Source of the DNA: Lysinibacillus sphaericus
GTDB lineage: Bacteria; Bacillota; Bacilli; Bacillales_A; Planococcaceae
Direction: 5' to 3'
DNA length: 64,000 nucleotides
Assembly: GCF_006864135.1 (NCBI RefSeq)
Contig: NZ_SADV01000006.1
Location: 62,001-126,000 of the forward strand
Shown here: in pieces, positions 63,935 to 64,000 of the stretch
How positions within the stretch are numbered: the first letter of the stretch is position 1
Layout: every line of letters begins with the position of its first letter
Program-made: the position numbers and the translations under genes
Notes under the pieces: model-generated
Database searches by the model: none
What the model was told of the DNA's origin: nothing
Seen by the model: only the letters and a program-made list of their open reading frames with translations

Positions 63935-64000
63935 CCAAAACGTGTGGTTGATTTCCGTTCCGACTGGGCGCTTTGTAGCTGTCGCTATGCTTTCGCTACA
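63935..64000 (+). repeat. Dispersed repeat, cut by window edge
   Basis: ACGTGTGGTTGATTTCCGTTCCGACTGGGC is identical to 15629-15658 over at least 25 bases, followed by CTGTCGCTATGCTTTCGCTACA. Confidence 0.75.

Noticed and set aside
1-64000. tRNA, rRNA, IS transposase or prophage genes
   Set aside because: None recognised on either strand.

Overview
This window comes from a low-GC, endospore-forming type of Firmicute. The protein set (ThrB/ThrC, HflX, PutP, YclNOPQ, YkaA-Pit, CwlO, YfkJ, YebC/YeeI, MhqD-like hydrolase, AI-2E family exporters) reads as Bacillaceae/Caryophanaceae, and most like Lysinibacillus. That placement is inferred from remembered protein similarity, not from a search. No rRNA, tRNA, complete IS, phage or CRISPR array was seen.

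Layout. 0-2.2 kb: end of a threonine operon (thrC, thrB) and an MtnX-like phosphatase. 2.4-4.3 kb: PAP2 phosphatase, a decayed thioredoxin-like gene and an unknown CxxCG protein. 4.5-8.9 kb: a complete comQXPA quorum-sensing locus bounded by imperfect inverted repeats. Its pheromone precursor gene comX is only 52 codons long and easily missed. 9-14.2 kb: an unknown gene, then a Fur-boxed petrobactin-type siderophore importer ending in an IsdG-like haem oxygenase. 14.5-24.4 kb: YkvI, a three-gene D- to L-amino acid conversion operon lying between inverted tandem-repeat arrays, then DtpT, HflX and PutP. 24.5-47.5 kb: mostly housekeeping and membrane genes (methyltransferase, ABC exporter, phosphate uptake, MMPL, PepF-type peptidase, chemoreceptor, ArsB, YebC, YfkJ, PlsC, rRNA methyltransferase with MATE, tyrosine phosphatase). 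47.7-48.2 kb: a 42-bp tandem array carrying 13 DnaA-box-like sequences. 48.3-50.2 kb: a cobalamin riboswitch over an adenosyltransferase-like gene and btuF. 50.4-55.2 kb: HEAT protein, an AI-2E fragment, a CwlO-type endopeptidase with WalR-like boxes, and an AarF/UbiB kinase. 55.6-63.6 kb: a 12-gene sulfur island (thiosulfate uptake, CstR regulator, rhodaneses, TusA carriers, DsrE, rhodanese-persulfide dioxygenase, TauE, a DsbA-like protein and a TsdA-like dihaem cytochrome). 63.8 kb to the end: a truncated flavohaemoprotein remnant and another dispersed repeat.

How the genes work together. Three coherent modules stand out: a pheromone circuit (ComQ modifies ComX, ComP senses it, ComA responds), an iron acquisition operon under Fur, and a persulfide/thiosulfate pathway. 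In the sulfur module CstR-like operators of the form ATACC-N6-GGTAT recur before several genes. A large family of non-coding dispersed repeats sits in many intergenic gaps, often next to terminators, and appears to have truncated at least one gene.
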